A stretch of 43,397 nt of DNA, from contig JAAYPC010000239.1 in assembly GCA_012519985.1 (NCBI GenBank), positions 1-43,397 on the forward strand, in the 5' to 3' direction. The notes under the pieces were generated by a model. It saw only the letters and a program-made list of their open reading frames with translations, had not been told where the DNA came from and ran no database searches. The DNA is from Fibrobacter sp. (lineage in GTDB: Bacteria; Fibrobacterota; Chitinivibrionia; Chitinivibrionales; Chitinispirillaceae). Each line of letters begins with the position of its first letter. Within the stretch, counting starts at the first letter, position 1. Below are positions 1 to 10,189 of this stretch, piece by piece. A program made the translations under genes and the position numbers.

Positions 1-3000
1 TCTTCAGGGGCGGCTCCAGAGATTACCGCCCAGGCCTGTGCGATACAGTCGATTTGACACTCGCTATTGGTGACAGAACCAAGAGGATCTCCATTGTCAT
101 TATAAGCCCGTCTGTACCATTGTCCATCCCAGGCACTTTTTTCCAAAGCCCAGCTTAACTGCTCCATGAATGACCTGTATTTTTCCGCCCTCTCAGGTTC
201 ACCATGTTTTGTACAAATGGGTACAAATTTCTCAAGTATTGTATATAGGAACCATGCCAGCCATACACTTTCACCACGCCCCTCCAGACCTACTTTATTG
301 AGCCCGTCATTCCAATCCCCACCACCAATCAGAGGTAACGAATGAGAACCAAAAGTCAGGGATCGTTCAATTGCCCTCACACAATGATTGTAAAGGGAGG
401 CTTTTTCCTCTGACCTCCTGGTTTTTGCATAACGTTCATTCTCGTCTGGTCTTAGTGGATCATCGGTAATAAATGGCACCATTTCATCCCAAATACTGTC
501 ATCTCCTGTATGTTCAACATAACAACAGGCGGTGTAAACCAACCAAAGTAAATCATCGGAATAGCGGGTTCTGATTCCGGCTTCGGTTTCTTCATGCCAC
601 CAGTGTTGCACATCGCCTTCCTGGAACTGATGGGCAGCGTGGAAAAGAATCTGCTTACGAGCCAAATTCGCCCGGGTATGCAATAGTGCCAGACTGTCCT
701 GCAGTTGATCCCTATAACCGTAAGCTCCCCCTGACTGGTAAAATGCAGATCGTGCCCAGAAACGACAAACCAGAGTTTGATAAATCAACCAACGGTTTAT
801 CAGAAAGTCAAAACCCTGGTCCGGAGTAGCGACTTCTACCTGACCCAGGGTGTCTTGCCAGAAATTGAGCACTTCGGTTCTGGACTGAAGCACTGTGTCC
901 GCTTCACTGTATTGCTTCAGATATTTTTGAGCGGTTTCCCGGCTTTGTGCAGCTCCGACCAGAATGTAAACAACCGCCTCCTCATTAGCTTCAAGACTAA
1001 TTTTCAACTGAATCGCACCACAAGGGTTATAGCTGCTTCCGGTCAGCTTGTCCAATGAAACCCGGGCCAGCCCTGCCGGTCTTCTCAGGGTACCATTTCG
1101 CCCCATGAACCCATGACGGTTACCAGTCCAGCTACGTTCAATTACCGGATGTCCGGTCCATAGATTAAGAAACCCATGATAATCATGAAAAGCATCCTGA
1201 TAGGTGTTACGGGCCAGAATCGCTCCACTGGTGGTTTCCATTTCCGTAACAACATAGTGTTGAGACTTTTCCCGATCAACTCCCAGGGTCCACTCCAGAT
1301 AGTAAGTCACAGAGAGTTTGCGCGATTTGGTACCGGTGTTTTTAATGGTAAGTTCAATGATCTTGACTGGATCATTCAGAGGCGTCCAATAACAAGCCTC
1401 GTGTTCAATATCCCGATACTTATGGGATATAATGCTGTATCCCTGACCGTGACGGATGGTATAGGGCTCATTATCCCGTATCGGTTGTGGTGTTACTGAC
1501 CATAATAAACCATCTTCTTCATCACGTAAATAACACACTTCACCCAATGGATCGAGCACCGGATCGTTAGACCATGGGGTGATCTTGAATTCCCGGCTGT
1601 TTTCGGCCCAGCTATATCCACCTCCAGACTCGGACAGCAAAAATCCAAACCTGGGATTGGCAATTACATTGATCCAGGGTTGAGGCGGTGAATCATTTGC
1701 TTTAAGATAGATAAGATATTCTGATCCGTCAGGTTTAAATCCACCCCATCCGTTAAAAAAGATCAGATCTTCCGGGGGACTTGGGACAGTAATGCTATAT
1801 GGGCATTCCTGTGGCAATTTGATTGGAAATTCCTCAGGAAGTTCATTTTTCTCAATATTGGGTACTAATTGAGAGACTATAGTGTTTCCCTCCTGGTTAT
1901 CGAGTTGAATTCTGGAAACTGCTGCAATCAAATTCCTGTCCTCTTCCGGCATTTGGTTATAAGACAGGGTGAAGATGTGTCGCTTAAGTTCTGAAAAGTT
2001 TTCGTTTTGTATTTGAGCAGTTATTAACTTGTTAAGCTCTTCAATATTGGACCGGTTGTAACCGTCAGCCTCACGACAGATAAAAACCAGATCAGCTTTC
2101 AGGCCCATGACAAACCAGTATTTCAAAGCTTTTAGCATATTCTCAGCCAGATTGAGCTGAGAGTGTGAGTAAAGATCAATCGAAATTATCGGATAATCAC
2201 CTGAAATTCCGTAAGCCCACAATCCGGATTGTCCTTTGAGATTGCGGTTTACAGCAATTGCCCTTTGGTTGCGGTAGCAGTTGAAATAGATTAATTGTGA
2301 ACCCATCCATTGATAGATGTTTGCCTGTTGTGGTGATGTGTCCAGTTCATTCAATTGCAGCTTCTTTTGTGCTGTTGAAAGATCGGCTGCACGGCGAACT
2401 TGAAATGGATAACGGAGCTTTCTGCAAATGTCCAGAACTTCCTGACGGGTCCGGGCAACTGCAGTGATACTGAAAAACCTTGCTTTTCGATGAGGAGGAA
2501 GATTGACCTGCCGTCGTAAGCTAAAAATGGGATCTAATACTGCACCTGCAGTGCCAGAGAGAGGATGACCAGTTTGGATCACATAAGGATTGCTAAGTGA
2601 GCGGCCAAGGCCAATAAAGCTGGATCGATCGGTCTCATATTCCAGTGTACCAATGGTGTTTCCTTCCACATTAAGCATGTGTGCCATGTAAGGGCCAGGC
2701 TGCTGTAAAGAGTCGTTGCGTCGATGAGCCAGCAAGACATCCAAACCCGAAACAAACTCCGTTTCGATGAACATCTTGCTGTACACTGGATGAGATTGGA
2801 ATCGCTCGTGATGATTCAGCGATAGCTCCAGAAAGCTGGTTAGCTCTAGTAAACAGGGTTCATTACCATTATTACACAGAGTAATCTCCCTGATTTCTGC
2901 ATCCAGGTCCGGAACAACGATAGCCTGCATTGAAGTGTGAATATCTCCATCGGTTCGGTAAAAAGCGATTTTACCCAAAGAAAACTCCATCTTCATCTCA

Positions 3001-6000
3001 TCGCCTTTAACCCGGCATGGATGAAATGTGGGAGACCACACCTTATTTTTATATACATTGCGTATGTAATAAAAAGATCCGACAGCATCTTTAACCGGGT
3101 CTTCTACCCATTTGGTCAAGTCAAGATCGCCCCACCGACTATAACCACTGCCTGAATTGGAAATCATCACCGAATAGTGGCCATTTGAGAGAAAACGAGG
3201 TTCAGGCAGGAAAGTATCGGATTTATAAAATGTACGCAGCTCTATCGAGCGATCATCCGGATCGTGCATGAGCAGGAGATTTTTGGGCTGGGTAATAAAC
3301 AGAGCACGGGCTGGGATTTTTTCCTGCAATAAAGGAACCGTAGCCTCTATCCTGGGATCTTTTGTAAATCTTCTCTGCCAGCAGTTATTAAAAAGGATAT
3401 TGGCAATCGCATTGAATATCATCCCCTGATGGTGAGCCATGTGACTTTTTACAATGACCTGAGAGCTGTTTTTAGGTAAGCGTTCCGGAGTAAAATCGAT
3501 TGCTTCATAAAAACCATAGCAGCCCAATGCCTGGTGTTGTTCGAGAAGTCTCAGATTTGTTACACTCAGGCGTTTCTCCTGTAGAGCTGCCAGAAATGTG
3601 GAGTATGGAGAAATTACCAGATCTTTTTCCAGACCCTGCTTTAAGCCCAGGCCTGGAACACCAAAGGCGTGATATTGATAGTTATGATGAAAATCCTGAA
3701 GACTGTAGCCGGATTCCGAAATACCCCAGGGTACCTTTTTCTTTCTGGCGTAGGCGATCTGTTTCTGAACTACCATGCGGTAAGTCAGATCCCATAGAGT
3801 ATTAGGAAAGCTGGGCAACAGTATTAATGGCATAAAGTACTCAAACATGGTCCCGCTCCATGAGACCAGGGTGGGGGAGTTCTTAACAGAAGTCATAGTG
3901 CGTTTCAAAGCGAACCAATGCTCCATTGGTATCTGCCCAAGAGCAATCGCTACAAAACTGGTCTGCCGTATCTCTGATGCAAACAGATCATAGAAAGAAT
4001 TATCCAGTTTTTTGTCGGATACATTATAGCCGATTGAAAAGAATCGCTGTTCATTATCGTACAAAAGTCTGAAATCATGTTCTGTTGCGAGCCGGTCAAG
4101 CTTTACAGCCAAATCGTTTATCTCACTTACGATCAGGCTTGCAGGATTACTGATAGTATCGGGTAAAATCGATTCTGTTTTAGCCGCCAGTTCTTTGATA
4201 CTGCAGACCGGTTCATTGAGCAGCTTGGGTTGCTCTGTGCTAATGTTATTAGAAAGCCAGGGCAGAAGCTGTTCCAATTCATGGATCCGGTTTTCGATGG
4301 CCTGTAAAGTTTCATTACTTTTATCAGAAGCCGATTTCTGCAATGAGTTTAAAACCTGATACCATTGAATCCAGGTGGAAGGCGGATTTTTCAGGTGCGC
4401 TTCCAACTGAGCCCGCAGTGTTTCCAGAGGCCTGTTGAATTGACTCTCTTCCCATTGAACCATATCCAGCAGTCCCCAAAGAACAGATTTGCCAAGTACT
4501 GTTTTTTCCAGACAATCGATAATACCCTGTCTGACTGCCAGTAAATACACCACGAGGTTACCGCTGTCTACTGTTGACACATATATCGGATGCAAAGGCT
4601 TCAGGGTTTCCGTATCATACCAGTTATAAAAATGGCCGTTCCATCGGGGCAGCTTTTTCAGAGTATCTACAGTATTTCCCAGCCGCTTCAACATCTTATT
4701 AAGACTGATGTAACCGAAATCACAGGCCGAAACAACCGAGCATAGATACAATCCGATATTGGTTGGAGAGGTTCGGTGCGCTATGCCGACCGGCGGATCC
4801 AGTTGTAAATTATCCGGTGGAAGATATTGATCAGCTTCAGTGACGATTTCCTGAAAGAACCTCCAGGTGCGCCAGGCAATACTTCTTAAATAATTTTCAT
4901 CATCATCTTCAAGCTGTTCGTGGCGGGGTTTAAGTTCCTGACTGATTAGAAAAACCAGAAATGGAGCAGTAAACCAGATAAAAAGGGGTATGATCATAAA
5001 AATATTGCCGGAAACGATCCATAAAATGGTCCCTGCAGCCAGGATCAACACTTCACCAATTAACATTTTTTTGAATACCCCCCAAAAAGAGTTATTCAAC
5101 TGTCTTCCGGCTTCTTCAGCAGTAACCCATTCCAGAAGTTTACGATGAGAAATAAACAAACGGAAAAGTGTTCTGGTTATAGCATCGATCATTTTTATGG
5201 TGTGGTGAAATAAAACACCAAAACTGAATAATGGTCTGAAAAAGTAGTGACTTAATGCAGATCCGGATTTAAACCCAATATACAGATCAAAAATGAAATT
5301 GAGGCACAGAACGGCTGTTATTGTGATCAGTGGCCATTGAGGTGTTGGCAGTTCATTGAAGTTATATAAGAGGACAACGATAAGTGCCATCATTGAAGGC
5401 CCTGATAAACTGCGTCTCAGATTATCTACCATTTGCCAACGGCAAATCAGATCAAGCCTGATAGAGGTCTTTTCTCCCAGACGATTACGTACTTTTTTGC
5501 CAAGCCAGGGTAGAAGTTGCCAATCGCCTCTGACCCATCGGTGCATTCTTTCCAGAGCATTCAGATATGTTACCGGGTAGTCATCTATGAGTTCTATGTC
5601 AGTAACCAGCCCTGCTTTTACCAGGCTCCCTTCCAACAAATCATGGCTGAGGATCGAGTTTTCGGGAATCCGATCCCATAAAATATTGTGGAAAACACGG
5701 ACATCATAGATTCCTTTTCCTGTAAAGATACCGCGTTGAAAAAGATCCTGATAGGGGTCTGAAACTGCACCGCTATAGGAATCGATTCCGGATTGTCCAC
5801 CAAAGAGACGGGAAAAGAAGGATCGATTAGCGCTATTGTGACTGATTGCAATTTTGGGTTGTAACAATCCATAACCGCGGACAATCTTTTTGGTGTCCGG
5901 ATCCAGTACTGGGCGGTTAAGGGGATGAGCCAAGGTACCGATTAACCCTTTTACAGAGTCTCTGGGCAGTTGAGTGTCTGTGTCCAGAGTGATTACATAG

Positions 6001-7814
6001 CGGATGTTCCCTAAAAGATCAATGTTGCCATGGATATGAGAGAAGGAGTTGTTTTTTTCACCGCATAACAGCGCATTAAACTCGGCCAGTTTCCCTCTTT
6101 TGCGCTCCCAGCCCATCCATTTTCCTTCAGATCGATTCCAGAGGCGCTTTCGATGAAACAGGAAAAACCTGCTGATCCCCATGTCGGAATACTTGCTGTT
6201 TAATTCATCGATTTTAAGGATCGCTTCCTGAATAAGTTCTTCTTCACCGGGAAGACTTTCCTGCGAAGCATCGGAAAAGTCAGTCAATAAAGCAAAGTAA
6301 ACATGAGGATCCTGATTAGCAAGATAGTATAGCTCCAGTTTGTGAACTAAACTGTCTATTGTTGCAGAGTTACTCAGAATAGTGGGGATTACCACCACTG
6401 TTGAACAGTCTTTTGGAACACCCTTTTTAAAATCCATTTTCAGCAATCGCTGAGGCGGGAAGGCGAAAGTTATTAAAGTATGGAGTTGACGAACTGCCCA
6501 TCCGCCTGCCAGAACCAGCGCCGGTAAAGACAAGATAAGTAAAGGCCAGATTGTTGTCCTGGTTACAAGCGGTAAAAAGAAATGAAGGATCGCAAAAAGA
6601 GCAAATCCGGTAAATATCGCCAATGCGGGAAAATAGACCAGATTGGAATGACGAATTAACTTCTCAGCAACGCTATAGGTTAGTCTTTTTTTGATCTTTA
6701 ATGCTGCAGATAACTGGCTGCGTCCTTCATCAATCAAGTAGTATCCGACATGTTTTTCTACATTATGCTCAGATGAGTTCTGGTTGGCTTTTTCGGCCAG
6801 ATCCACAACTTGTTCGGCAAGGAGATGTTCAGAAATATGCCACTTTTTGGCAAATTTCTCTATATTGTGGCGCAGGATATCACGGCTTTGAAAATCCATC
6901 CGTGGATAAACACCGGCCGGATCATGGCGCAGTGTTTTATCGACCAGAGATAATTCTTCAAAATGCAGATCCCAGATAACATTGGAGATCTGTCTGAGGC
7001 TGGTGATGAGTTGCCCGGCAGTCACCCGGTTTTGTGATTGACGATGTTGTTCTTCTTCTATTAATTCGATTAAACTCAAGTCATGTGTCGCAGTGCGCGC
7101 TTCCAGCCAGTGAGCAAGGGAACTGCACTCGACCCGCTCTCTGATATATTTGGCCAGATAAACCAGGACAGTCGGATTGGACAGGTCCATGCGCCGTTCG
7201 ATAGCCTGGATGCTGCGATGGACTGTACCGGAAAAGTCGCTTAAAAGGGGGGTGATCCTTTTGAAAAAAACATTGGCCTGTTTGAGAGGCGGAATATCCT
7301 GGTTTACTACTTCAAATAATTCCCTTAATTTTTGAATGATTGTCATCCGGAATATGAGCGGTACAGCCCATAATTCACCCATCGTTAAAGGCTGAATGGT
7401 TTGATATTCCCATAAAAAGCCCTTGAGTGTTTCAGGATCACAGAGGCCATCCGTCTGTTCCAATAATGTCAGAATAATTGCGTAAATTCGCTTCTGAGCT
7501 TTAACCGGGCCGTTAATCAGTGTAGGCAATTTTCTATAATAACATTTAGGAAAATTCTTTCTGATAAACTGAGCCTGCTCATTTATAAGGTATATGTTAT
7601 CAACCAGCCATTCGCTGGCTGCAGGTAAAGAGATCTTCAGCTCGAGTAGTGCTTTATATCTTTGACAAATCCGGTTGAGTTTTTTTATGTCACGGGAGAG
7701 GGTTCTCCAAACTGAATAATTGCTTCTGTTATGGGAGCTGATTTGATGTTGAGTACCAAGATGACGGGCAAATTGAAAAAGCTCATCAAACTTCTGATCA
7801 GAACTGGTTTTCAT
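1..7814 (-). CDS. ndvB: Cyclic beta-1,2-glucan synthase (NdvB/ChvB type), 3' end cut by window edge
   Basis: Giant inner-membrane enzyme that polymerises glucose from UDP-glucose into beta-1,2-glucan and cyclises it. The frame is open from an ATG at 7814 to the window edge, about 2604 codons; family members are about 2800 to 2900, so a few hundred C-terminal residues are missing. The start has a good ribosome site (AAGGAG, 7 bases upstream). The N-terminal part contains the family-typical LTMGELWAVPLIFR. Membrane helices occur around residues 400-440 and 830-950. The GT84 glycosyltransferase domain has DTD at residues 611-613 (6- bases 5976-5984), HDLLEG at 724 and RWVRGDWQ at 759-766. The C-terminal GH94-like phosphorylase domain has GDWNDG with D2500 and D2503, the catalytic motif of that family. 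No transporter (ndvA) is visible beside it. Recognition of the family is very secure; the polymer made in this organism is inferred. Confidence 0.95.
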   Translation of the reverse strand, partial: MKTSSDQKFDELFQFARHLGTQHQISSHNRSNYSVWRTLSRDIKKLNRICQRYKALLELKISLPAASEWLVDNIYLINEQAQFIRKNFPKCYYRKLPTLINGPVKAQKRIYAIILTLLEQTDGLCDPETLKGFLWEYQTIQPLTMGELWAVPLIFRMTIIQKLRELFEVVNQDIPPLKQANVFFKRITPLLSDFSGTVHRSIQAIERRMDLSNPTVLVYLAKYIRERVECSSLAHWLEARTATHDLSLIELIEEEQHRQSQNRVTAGQLITSLRQISNVIWDLHFEELSLVDKTLRHDPAGVYPRMDFQSRDILRHNIEKFAKKWHISEHLLAEQVVDLAEKANQNSSEHNVEKHVGYYLIDEGRSQLSAALKIKKRLTYSVAEKLIRHSNLVYFPALAIFTGFALFAILHFFLPLVTRTTIWPLLILSLPALVLAGGWAVRQLHTLITFAFPPQRLLKMDFKKGVPKDCSTVVVIPTILSNSATIDSLVHKLELYYLANQDPHVYFALLTDFSDASQESLPGEEELIQEAILKIDELNSKYSDMGISRFFLFHRKRLWNRSEGKWMGWERKRGKLAEFNALLCGEKNNSFSHIHGNIDLLGNIRYVITLDTDTQLPRDSVKGLIGTLAHPLNRPVLDPDTKKIVRGYGLLQPKIAISHNSANRSFFSRLFGGQSGIDSYSGAVSDPYQDLFQRGIFTGKGIYDVRVFHNILWDRIPENSILSHDLLEGSLVKAGLVTDIELIDDYPVTYLNALERMHRWVRGDWQLLPWLGKKVRNRLGEKTSIRLDLICRWQMVDNLRRSLSGPSMMALIVVLLYNFNELPTPQWPLITITAVLCLNFIFDLYIGFKSGSALSHYFFRPLFSFGVLFHHTIKMIDAITRTLFRLFISHRKLLEWVTAEEAGRQLNNSFWGVFKKMLIGEVLILAAGTILWIVSGNIFMIIPLFIWFTAPFLVFLISQELKPRHEQLEDDDENYLRSIAWRTWRFFQEIVTEADQYLPPDNLQLDPPVGIAHRTSPTNIGLYLCSVVSACDFGYISLNKMLKRLGNTVDTLKKLPRWNGHFYNWYDTETLKPLHPIYVSTVDSGNLVVYLLAVRQGIIDCLEKTVLGKSVLWGLLDMVQWEESQFNRPLETLRAQLEAHLKNPPSTWIQWYQVLNSLQKSASDKSNETLQAIENRIHELEQLLPWLSNNISTEQPKLLNEPVCSIKELAAKTESILPDTISNPASLIVSEINDLAVKLDRLATEHDFRLLYDNEQRFFSIGYNVSDKKLDNSFYDLFASEIRQTSFVAIALGQIPMEHWFALKRTMTSVKNSPTLVSWSGTMFEYFMPLILLPSFPNTLWDLTYRMVVQKQIAYARKKKVPWGISESGYSLQDFHHNYQYHAFGVPGLGLKQGLEKDLVISPYSTFLAALQEKRLSVTNLRLLEQHQALGCYGFYEAIDFTPERLPKNSSQVIVKSHMAHHQGMIFNAIANILFNNCWQRRFTKDPRIEATVPLLQEKIPARALFITQPKNLLLMHDPDDRSIELRTFYKSDTFLPEPRFLSNGHYSVMISNSGSGYSRWGDLDLTKWVEDPVKDAVGSFYYIRNVYKNKVWSPTFHPCRVKGDEMKMEFSLGKIAFYRTDGDIHTSMQAIVVPDLDAEIREITLCNNGNEPCLLELTSFLELSLNHHERFQSHPVYSKMFIETEFVSGLDVLLAHRRNDSLQQPGPYMAHMLNVEGNTIGTLEYETDRSSFIGLGRSLSNPYVIQTGHPLSGTAGAVLDPIFSLRRQVNLPPHRKARFFSITAVARTRQEVLDICRKLRYPFQVRRAADLSTAQKKLQLNELDTSPQQANIYQWMGSQLIYFNCYRNQRAIAVNRNLKGQSGLWAYGISGDYPIISIDLYSHSQLNLAENMLKALKYWFVMGLKADLVFICREADGYNRSNIEELNKLITAQIQNENFSELKRHIFTLSYNQMPEEDRNLIAAVSRIQLDNQEGNTIVSQLVPNIEKNELPEEFPIKLPQECPYSITVPSPPEDLIFFNGWGGFKPDGSEYLIYLKANDSPPQPWINVIANPRFGFLLSESGGGYSWAENSREFKITPWSNDPVLDPLGEVCYLRDEEDGLLWSVTPQPIRDNEPYTIRHGQGYSIISHKYRDIEHEACYWTPLNDPVKIIELTIKNTGTKSRKLSVTYYLEWTLGVDREKSQHYVVTEMETTSGAILARNTYQDAFHDYHGFLNLWTGHPVIERSWTGNRHGFMGRNGTLRRPAGLARVSLDKLTGSSYNPCGAIQLKISLEANEEAVVYILVGAAQSRETAQKYLKQYSEADTVLQSRTEVLNFWQDTLGQVEVATPDQGFDFLINRWLIYQTLVCRFWARSAFYQSGGAYGYRDQLQDSLALLHTRANLARKQILFHAAHQFQEGDVQHWWHEETEAGIRTRYSDDLLWLVYTACCYVEHTGDDSIWDEMVPFITDDPLRPDENERYAKTRRSEEKASLYNHCVRAIERSLTFGSHSLPLIGGGDWNDGLNKVGLEGRGESVWLAWFLYTILEKFVPICTKHGEPERAEKYRSFMEQLSWALEKSAWDGQWYRRAYNDNGDPLGSVTNSECQIDCIAQAWAVISGAAPE

Positions 7815-7817
7815 CTA

Positions 7818-7830
7818 TTTGCTCCTTCCA
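7818..7830 (-). promoter_or_regulatory. Ribosome binding site of the glucan synthase
   Basis: Read on the minus strand, GGAAGGAGCAAATAG precedes the ATG at 7814, placing AAGGAG about 7 bases from the start. This supports the chosen N-terminus. Confidence 0.6.
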
Positions 7831-8062
7831 TTGTTGATATCTGTGCGGTTTTTTCCTGGTTATATGACTTACTTTAGCCTGTTTATGGACAAAGTTCGTA
7901 CAACACACCTTCGATGTGGAGGTTTGCATGTCTTGTTTACAAGTAAATAATATTCAGAATCGGGTTATATTCAATATGTGGAGGTGTCTGCATCTGATTC
8001 AATCAGTGCACTGACATTAGGGAGATCCCTGTTTCCCGAAAATATTTAATTCTACATAATAA

Positions 8063-8091
8063 TTGACAATTAAAATATGCAAACCTATGAT
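8063..8091 (+). promoter_or_regulatory. Near-consensus sigma70 promoter
   Basis: TTGACA (8063-8068, 6 of 6), a 17-base spacer, then TATGAT (8086-8091, 5 of 6). It points at the GNAT gene and would give a leader of roughly 415 bases. The -35 box sits in the palindromic AATTGACAATT, so a weaker promoter for the glucan synthase overlaps on the other strand. Confidence 0.55.
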
Positions 8092-8512
8092 CATATTCCC
8101 AGGTACCAGATTATTAAATTAATGTTTGCGTTTATCAAAATCAAGTTTTGCAGAAACAGGAGGTCTGCAATAATTACTTATTAATGCTGGTGGATGGAGA
8201 ATCCGGCATGAATCAATGTCTATTGATGCATAAAATATGTTAAGCATATTATAGCATAAATGAAATAGTCAAATTAATTGATAATATGAGCTCATGAACT
8301 GTACCGGATCCGGATTAACCTGTGGCACTCACTGGTTTTTGGCTGCGTTTGTCTCTACCATCCAAAATCCGAAAGTTATCATCATATCAGCTATCGAGTC
8401 CCTTGTATTGCGATTAAAACGGATAAATAACCTCACGAATGTGATCCAGCATGAGGGGGAAATTCGTAATATTATTGATAAGGGGAAAAGTTTTAAGCAA
8501 GGAGGTTACTAA

Positions 8513-8971
8513 ATGGAAAAAATACTGATCCGAAACATTGGGATAGACGATATAAAGCAGCTTCTGCCTCTGATCCGCATGTATTGGAAATTTGAAAGAA
8601 TCGGCAATTTTAACGATGAAATTGTTTCCAAGCAGCTAAGATACCTGTTTTCAAATCCACATCTGGGGAAGGGATGGCTGGCATTTGCAGAGGAAGAACC
8701 GGTAGGATACCTTCTTGCTGTCTACGTTTACAGCCTTGAGCATCTGGGATTGACTGCTGAAATTGATGAATTTTTCATATTACCTCATTACCGAAAGACA
8801 GGAATAGGGAAGAAACTGCTTGAAACTGCAGAAACAGAATTCAGGCGCATAGGATGCAGGAATGTTTCACTTCAGTTAGATCATGAAAACGGTGCTGCAC
8901 GTGCTTTCTACCATAAACAAAATTATTTTGAACGGAGTCGCTTTGAATTGCTGGAAAAGATGCTTGATTAG
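8513..8971 (+). CDS. GNAT family N-acetyltransferase
   Basis: A 152-residue protein of the acetyl-CoA dependent N-acyltransferase superfamily, probably cytoplasmic; its substrate is unknown. The acetyl-CoA binding loop is RKTGIGK at residues 94-100, preceded by the beta4 strand AEIDEFFILPHY, and the C-terminal segment AARAFYHKQNYFE has the usual GNAT beta6-beta7 pattern. Length is typical of a single-domain GNAT. The start is well supported: AAGGAGG lies 7 bases upstream of ATG 8513. It stands alone between a long leader and a repeat block, so context gives no clue to the acceptor molecule. Confidence 0.88.
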   Translation: MEKILIRNIGIDDIKQLLPLIRMYWKFERIGNFNDEIVSKQLRYLFSNPHLGKGWLAFAEEEPVGYLLAVYVYSLEHLGLTAEIDEFFILPHYRKTGIGKKLLETAETEFRRIGCRNVSLQLDHENGAARAFYHKQNYFERSRFELLEKMLD

Positions 8972-8973
8972 AA

Positions 8974-9093
8974 GAATATCGAATATCGAACAAATGAATA
9001 TCGAATTTCGAAGTGAGGAAATCGGAAATTTAAAACTCGAAATTCGAAATACAAAACAGGAAAAAGGAGAGGGAATAGAATATCGAAGTAAAG
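8974..9093. repeat. CGAAAT-type short repeat block, copy A
   Basis: A run of degenerate units reading GAATATCGAA, GAATTTCGAA, CTCGAAATTCGAAATAC and GAATATCGAAG between the GNAT gene and the hendecad-repeat gene. A second block in the same orientation lies at 10465-10607. Purine-rich repeats of this look occur between genes in several phyla; no function is known to me. Any peptide read from them (FEFRIS and similar) is an artefact. Confidence 0.7.
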
Positions 9094-9100
9094 GTTAACC

Positions 9101-10111
9101 TTAAATCTCCAAACCCTTTTCAAGATCACCTAGAGATTTCCTTTTACTTCCACTGATTTTACCGTTGCCTAATCCTTCACCCAGTTTTTTGGTAGTATTT
9201 GATAAAGCCGGCTCCTGCTCACCGGTGGTTTTCTCCAGGCCTGGTCCCAGCTCACCGAGAGTTTTCCCTGAGCCTTTACCGATTTCACCGGTAGCAGTGC
9301 CCAATCCTTTGCCCAGTTCTTCTGTAGTTTTTCCCAGTCCAGGTCCCAGTTCACCCAGGGTTTTCCCAGTACCTTTACCGATTTCACCTGTGGCAGTACC
9401 CAATCCTTTACCCAGCTCACCAGTAGCTTTTCCCAACCCAGGTCCCAGTTCACCCAGGGTTTTCCCAGCACCTTTACCGATTTCACCGGTTGCAGTGCCT
9501 AATCCCTTACCCAGTTCACCGGTTGCTTTTCCTAAACCCGGCCCCAGTTCTTCAACTGTTTTTCCCAGACCGGATCCGATCTCCCCGACTGCTTTTCCTA
9601 CTGGCTGAAGAAGGTTATTGAGGATATCGGGATTACGATCCAGGGTATCCAGAGTTCGTGCCAGTATAGCATGCACCCTTTTTAGTCTTACCTTCAGAAT
9701 CGCCTGCGCTTCGACACCTAAAATATCTATCAGCACCTTTTTTATGCTGACAAAGGCACCGATCTGGAGTTTCAGCAGGTTGGCCAGATCTGCACTGATT
9801 GCCACCTGAGCCTGGAGGTCATCGACTTCGATTTTAATTTCGTCTACCTTTACAGTGGGTACATCCAGAAGGACATCGGGATATTCCTCTTCCGGTAACT
9901 GTTCCAGGCCTGCTTCAGCTACGGTCTGTCGAGTCTGTTCCCGGGTGGCAGGAGGCTTTGCAGTTGCGGTTTGATTTGATTTCTGAAGTTCTTGAGTTCT
10001 CTGGTTATTATGAGTAACCGGTTCTTTTTTTTCCTCTTCTTTACTGGATTTTTTCGAATGAAAAAGACCGAAAGGATGGAAAATCTGCCAGGTGATATTT
10101 CTTTTCTCCAT
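9101..10111 (-). CDS. Conserved hypothetical protein with C-terminal 11-residue Gly-rich repeats
   Basis: I do not recognise a function. Numbering from an ATG at 10117 (338 residues), the protein has a charged, low-complexity N-terminus (1-78), a conserved-looking core (about 79-172, DVLLDVPTVKVDEIKIEVDD then VEAQAILKVRL and LDRNPDIL) and thirteen 11-residue repeats (about 174-316) of form G-K-x-T-G-E-L-G-x-G-L. Three successive 11-mers form a 33-residue, 99-base higher-order repeat, nearly identical in DNA. No signal peptide or membrane helix is seen. GGAG is only 1 base from ATG 10117 but 7 bases from the third-codon ATG at 10111, so the latter is preferred. It follows the 63-residue coiled-coil gene by about 80 bases and is probably cotranscribed. 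Copy number of the 99-base unit may be unstable. Confidence 0.75.
   Translation of the reverse strand: MEKRNITWQIFHPFGLFHSKKSSKEEEKKEPVTHNNQRTQELQKSNQTATAKPPATREQTRQTVAEAGLEQLPEEEYPDVLLDVPTVKVDEIKIEVDDLQAQVAISADLANLLKLQIGAFVSIKKVLIDILGVEAQAILKVRLKRVHAILARTLDTLDRNPDILNNLLQPVGKAVGEIGSGLGKTVEELGPGLGKATGELGKGLGTATGEIGKGAGKTLGELGPGLGKATGELGKGLGTATGEIGKGTGKTLGELGPGLGKTTEELGKGLGTATGEIGKGSGKTLGELGPGLEKTTGEQEPALSNTTKKLGEGLGNGKISGSKRKSLGDLEKGLEI
9245..9595 (-). repeat. Tandem 33-bp/99-bp coding repeat
   Basis: Inside the preceding gene, near-identical 99-base units recur about three times, each encoding three 11-residue modules (GELGPGL, GELGKGL and GEIGKG types). The ends are more diverged. This is a coding minisatellite, not a CRISPR: there are no unique spacers and the frame is preserved throughout. 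Confidence 0.75.
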
Positions 10112-10189
10112 TGACATACTCCGGGAATTATTATCGAAAAATCCCTTTCGGACAAAGATTTGGTGAATAAAACCGTTAAGGCTCGGATC

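Larger units (their letters stand above)
7815..8512. other. Long intergenic region with divergent promoter-like sequences and hairpins
   Basis: About 700 bases with no convincing gene separate the glucan synthase (-) and the acetyltransferase (+). It contains a near-consensus sigma70 promoter on + (8063-8091), an overlapping weaker one on - (TTGTCA at 8064-8069, 17 bases, AATATT at 8041-8046), and two small hairpins in the + transcript: TTGCAG/CTGCAA (8148-8153 with 8165-8170, AGGAGG in the loop) and AATATG/CATATT (8234-8239 with 8245-8250). A 72-codon frame at 8294-8512 has no ribosome site and no recognisable features. Confidence 0.5.

Noticed and set aside
777-6979. Many short frames on both strands within the left 7.8 kb.
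   Set aside because: All lie in other frames of the single long glucan synthase gene, whose GT84 and GH94 motifs are intact and in one frame.
8294-8512. 72-codon frame in the leader before the GNAT gene.
   Set aside because: No ribosome site, no recognisable domain or signal; kept only as a possibility in the leader finding.
9245-9595. Possible CRISPR array.
   Set aside because: Repeats are contiguous, in frame and without unique spacers; no cas genes nearby.
9165-9608. 147-codon open frame on + inside the hendecad-repeat gene (Pro/Ser-rich repeats).
   Set aside because: It is the reverse complement of the tandem coding repeat; the minus-strand frame is longer, has a better start and a conserved non-repeat core.
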